From Micromonospora sp. KC606 (lineage in GTDB: Bacteria > Actinomycetota > Actinomycetes > Mycobacteriales > Micromonosporaceae): DNA of 64,000 bases. Made by a program: the position numbers and the translations under genes. Positions 62,343-64,000 of this stretch are shown here, piece by piece (the stretch's first letter is position 1; every line of letters begins with the position of its first letter). The notes below the pieces were generated by a model. That model saw only the letters and a list, made by a program, of their open reading frames with translations, was not told where the DNA came from and searched no databases. The stretch spans positions 1-64,000 of the forward strand of contig NZ_SMKN01000012.1 of assembly GCF_004348675.1 (NCBI RefSeq). The letters run 5' to 3'.

Positions 62343-63047
62343 TCAGTGACTGGCCAGCTTAATAGCTCGATCCTTCGGAAGTCGCCAACCTGCGGGAACC
62401 CGATCGTCAGCGATACCCGGATTGGGGGACGGCAGGTGCTGTTCCTCGATCCGCACCACGTAGCGGTGCCACCCCGACTCTGCTTGAAACCTTGCCAACC
62501 AGAGTTCCGTCGCGCCCAGTGGTTGGTCACTATCCGGCCGTGCCCGACCTCGGAACCAGACGTCCGAGATGCCCTGGGGGAGGATAAGGTCATCGACGCG
62601 CTCAGTTGTTCCGTCGTCATAAGAATCGGACAGTCGGTAGAAGTAGTGGCCTTCCTTGTAACTCCGCGCAAACAAGAAGAGGTGTCGCTCATCGGCCGAT
62701 TCGGCCAGGAGTTTGTCGCAGTTCTCACGGGCCCAGTCCTCCGCAAGCATCTCGGAGCACACCTGCGCGAGCTCATTCAAGCGCAGGGGGATCGATCCGC
62801 CCTCGGTCTGGGGATGCCCTGCCTTCTTTGCGCGTGCCCATTCACCCATCAGGCTCGTGGCTGGGGGTGAGGTGACCTCAACGATGCCCCGGCGCTCCTG
62901 GCCATCGCCGTACACCCAAGAACCGTCCGGCTTCTTGTCACCAGCGCCAGCGTCCGCGAGCTTGATGTCGACCCCGAGCACGTGCTCCAAGGTCAGAAAT
63001 GCGATCTCTTCCTCACGGCTTGCCTTCGCCCCGGCCGCGTTGCTCAT
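62343..63047 (-). CDS. Hypothetical protein, 234 aa, possible nuclease fold
   Basis: ATG 63047 begins MSNAAGAKASREEEIAFLTL and continues EHVLGVDIKLADAGAGDKKP. A later GIVEVTSPP strand could be the E-x-K/T element of a PD-(D/E)XK-like fold, but lysine is not present, so this is weak. The rest (LAEDWARENCDKLLAESADE, RHLFLFARSYKEGHYFYRLS) is well-behaved protein. No family is named. It is convergent with the DUF4365 gene and could be its partner. Confidence 0.6.
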   Translation of the reverse strand: MSNAAGAKASREEEIAFLTLEHVLGVDIKLADAGAGDKKPDGSWVYGDGQERRGIVEVTSPPATSLMGEWARAKKAGHPQTEGGSIPLRLNELAQVCSEMLAEDWARENCDKLLAESADERHLFLFARSYKEGHYFYRLSDSYDDGTTERVDDLILPQGISDVWFRGRARPDSDQPLGATELWLARFQAESGWHRYVVRIEEQHLPSPNPGIADDRVPAGWRLPKDRAIKLASH

Positions 63048-63548
63048 GGCTTGAAGAGTAACTGAGCGCAGGCAGAGCGGGTGCGTGAAGGGTACCCGTG
63101 AAGCCCTTGTCAACGAGAAACCGCAGGAGCGGGTTCACGAACCTCGCCGTGCGCTCTAGTGTCGCGCAGTTAATATTTTTTACGTGGCTTGGTGTTGCTT
63201 CGTCCTGGTTGATACGGGCTCGTGGCGTTGACGCAGCAGTAGTGGGCAGACCTGTCCAGTCCGGTGGGTGACCGGCGGGCGCGCTCCGTAAACGGTCCGC
63301 GAAGCACGCCCGTCGCATTGGCGTGCGCCAGCGGCGATCGCCGTGAACGTGCTCTCATCGGCCAAAAGCGGATATGTGATCAAAGTGGAGGGGCATGCCA
63401 TCTTCCTACATAGGGTCACGCTGATCGGGAGGTCTTGATCGTGAGGGTGGGGCCAAGTCATACCGTCGCCGACTTCATCTCCTCAACCGCGGTGGGCCAA
63501 TGCGGGCGTCTGGGTGGGACCCTCCATGGCCGTCAGAATCAACGAGGG
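63048..63548. other. No clear gene
   Basis: Frames are poor. The base composition drops in places (for example around 63165-63185). No transposase or RNA was recognised. Confidence 0.4.
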
Positions 63549-63553
63549 CCCGG

Positions 63554-63710
63554 CGACCGGGGTACCTGCGACGGGTGTACGAGGTGCTCTGCCGTCTTGG
63601 GCTGCGGCTAGGTGCCCGCGTACTGGATATCGGGCTTGGGACAGGGCATAAAACGATCTCTCGTGGCCGCCGGTGCCTCGGTGCTGGCGGTGAGACCGTT
63701 GTATCCAGGA
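63554..63710 (+). pseudogene. SAM-dependent methyltransferase scrap
   Basis: RRVYEVLCRLGLRLGARVLD followed by IGLGTG is a class I methyltransferase motif I. After a frame change near 63645 the next strand appears as RSLVAAGASVLAVRPLYP. Neither start nor downstream domain is present. Confidence 0.45.
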
Positions 63711-63768
63711 CCACGTGCGGGACGGCGCAGGATTCGCGGCGGTTCGGTTCGTAAGGCCATCACGCGGA

Positions 63769-63996
63769 TCAGACGTCCAGGTCCCCGGCGTGCGCCCCGC
63801 CGGCCGCCCGGACGGTGCCGCGGGAGTCGGGGTCCGGGGTGCGGCGCATGGGGGTGATGGCCGGGCCGTCGGACAGCGTGATGGCTTCCTGTGGGGTGTA
63901 GCCGTAGCGGATGTAGAGGTGCTGGCACGTGCCGGTGGTGTCGGTCCAGGAGGGCAGGTCGATGCGGTCGAGTCTGTCGCGGTGGTGGGTCAGCAT
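63769..63996 (-). CDS. GNAT acetyltransferase C-terminal part (window edge)
   Basis: The visible 75 residues include RLDRIDLPSWTDTTGTCQHL followed by YIRYGYTPQEAITLSDGPAI, the C-terminal GNAT pattern (acceptor-specific loop, then LYxRxGY). The ATG at 63996 is internal to the family, so the gene almost certainly continues past 64000. Substrate unknown. Confidence 0.55.
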   Translation of the reverse strand: MLTHHRDRLDRIDLPSWTDTTGTCQHLYIRYGYTPQEAITLSDGPAITPMRRTPDPDSRGTVRAAGGAHAGDLDV

Positions 63997-64000
63997 GAGC

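Noticed and set aside
1..64000. CRISPR array
   Set aside because: No run of regularly spaced 24-48 bp repeats with unique spacers and no cas genes. The phased arrays found have 10-23 bp periods and are operator- or iteron-like.

Overview
This window is GC-rich, actinobacterial DNA. GTG starts are frequent, many genes overlap by ATGA, and the gene families are typical of soil actinomycetes: replication-relaxation proteins, a TOTE-type primase, an F420/DDN-type oxidoreductase and actinobacterial XRE regulators. Micromonosporaceae is a reasonable guess, but the sequence alone does not prove it. The whole window reads as an accessory region (genomic or defence island). Short metabolic genes are interleaved with remnants of mobile elements, toxin-immunity genes and several phage-defence systems.

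Layout. 0.2-8.3 kb: a phosphotransferase, a truncated FtsX-type permease, an unknown 399-residue protein, a decayed group II intron whose domain V is still intact, a TetR stub with an operator-like inverted repeat, a small secreted protein, an argC scrap, a DDN-type oxidoreductase and a zinc-type (MDR) dehydrogenase. 8.3-24.8 kb: a block bounded by two 463-bp direct repeats, each carrying the 5' half of a tRNA-Arg(CCU) gene. It holds a DUF4143 ATPase with four phased upstream repeats, an internally deleted TOTE primase-helicase, a broken IS110 element, a frameshifted RHS C-terminal toxin with its putative membrane immunity protein, an aldo/keto reductase, barstar, GNAT, VOC, macro-domain, ankyrin, DUF4291 and nucleotidyltransferase genes.

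25.1-31.3 kb: a complete type II CBASS operon on the minus strand (2TM-SAVED effector, CD-NTase, E2-E1 fusion Cap2, JAB peptidase Cap3). Beside it lies a divergently oriented XRE-GIY-YIG protein with a helically phased GAAC/GTTC array in the intergenic region. 31.3-43.3 kb: a MutL/Z1/AIPR (MZA-like) defence cluster on the minus strand (AIPR, GHKL ATPase, DUF4420 nuclease-like protein, Z1 ATPase). It is divergent from a C5-cytosine methyltransferase fused to a MutY/EndoIII-like iron-sulphur domain; a second GHKL ATPase and a Vsr endonuclease follow. 45.3-47.0 kb: a putative type IV restriction enzyme with EVE-like, SRA-like and Shedu/DUF4263 nuclease domains.

48-58.7 kb: a mobile-element backbone with a frameshifted XRE regulator, two replication-relaxation proteins, a sigma-like protein, several clusters of CTCACA/TGTGAG iterons on a 10-bp period, a 27-bp perfect inverted repeat spanning about 2.8 kb, a transglutaminase-like protein and a tyrosine recombinase. 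59.0-63.0 kb: a large DUF4365-type nuclease-plus-solenoid protein next to the integrase, which is a good candidate defence cargo gene, and an unknown 234-residue protein. The right end has a methyltransferase scrap and the C-terminal part of a GNAT acetyltransferase.

The three main immune modules probably act at different stages. The SRA-Shedu enzyme would attack modified foreign DNA. The methyltransferase/Vsr/MutL/Z1 cluster would mark and police host DNA. CBASS would act last, by membrane disruption. The most unusual item is the m5C methyltransferase joined to a glycosylase-like domain whose canonical catalytic positions look substituted.
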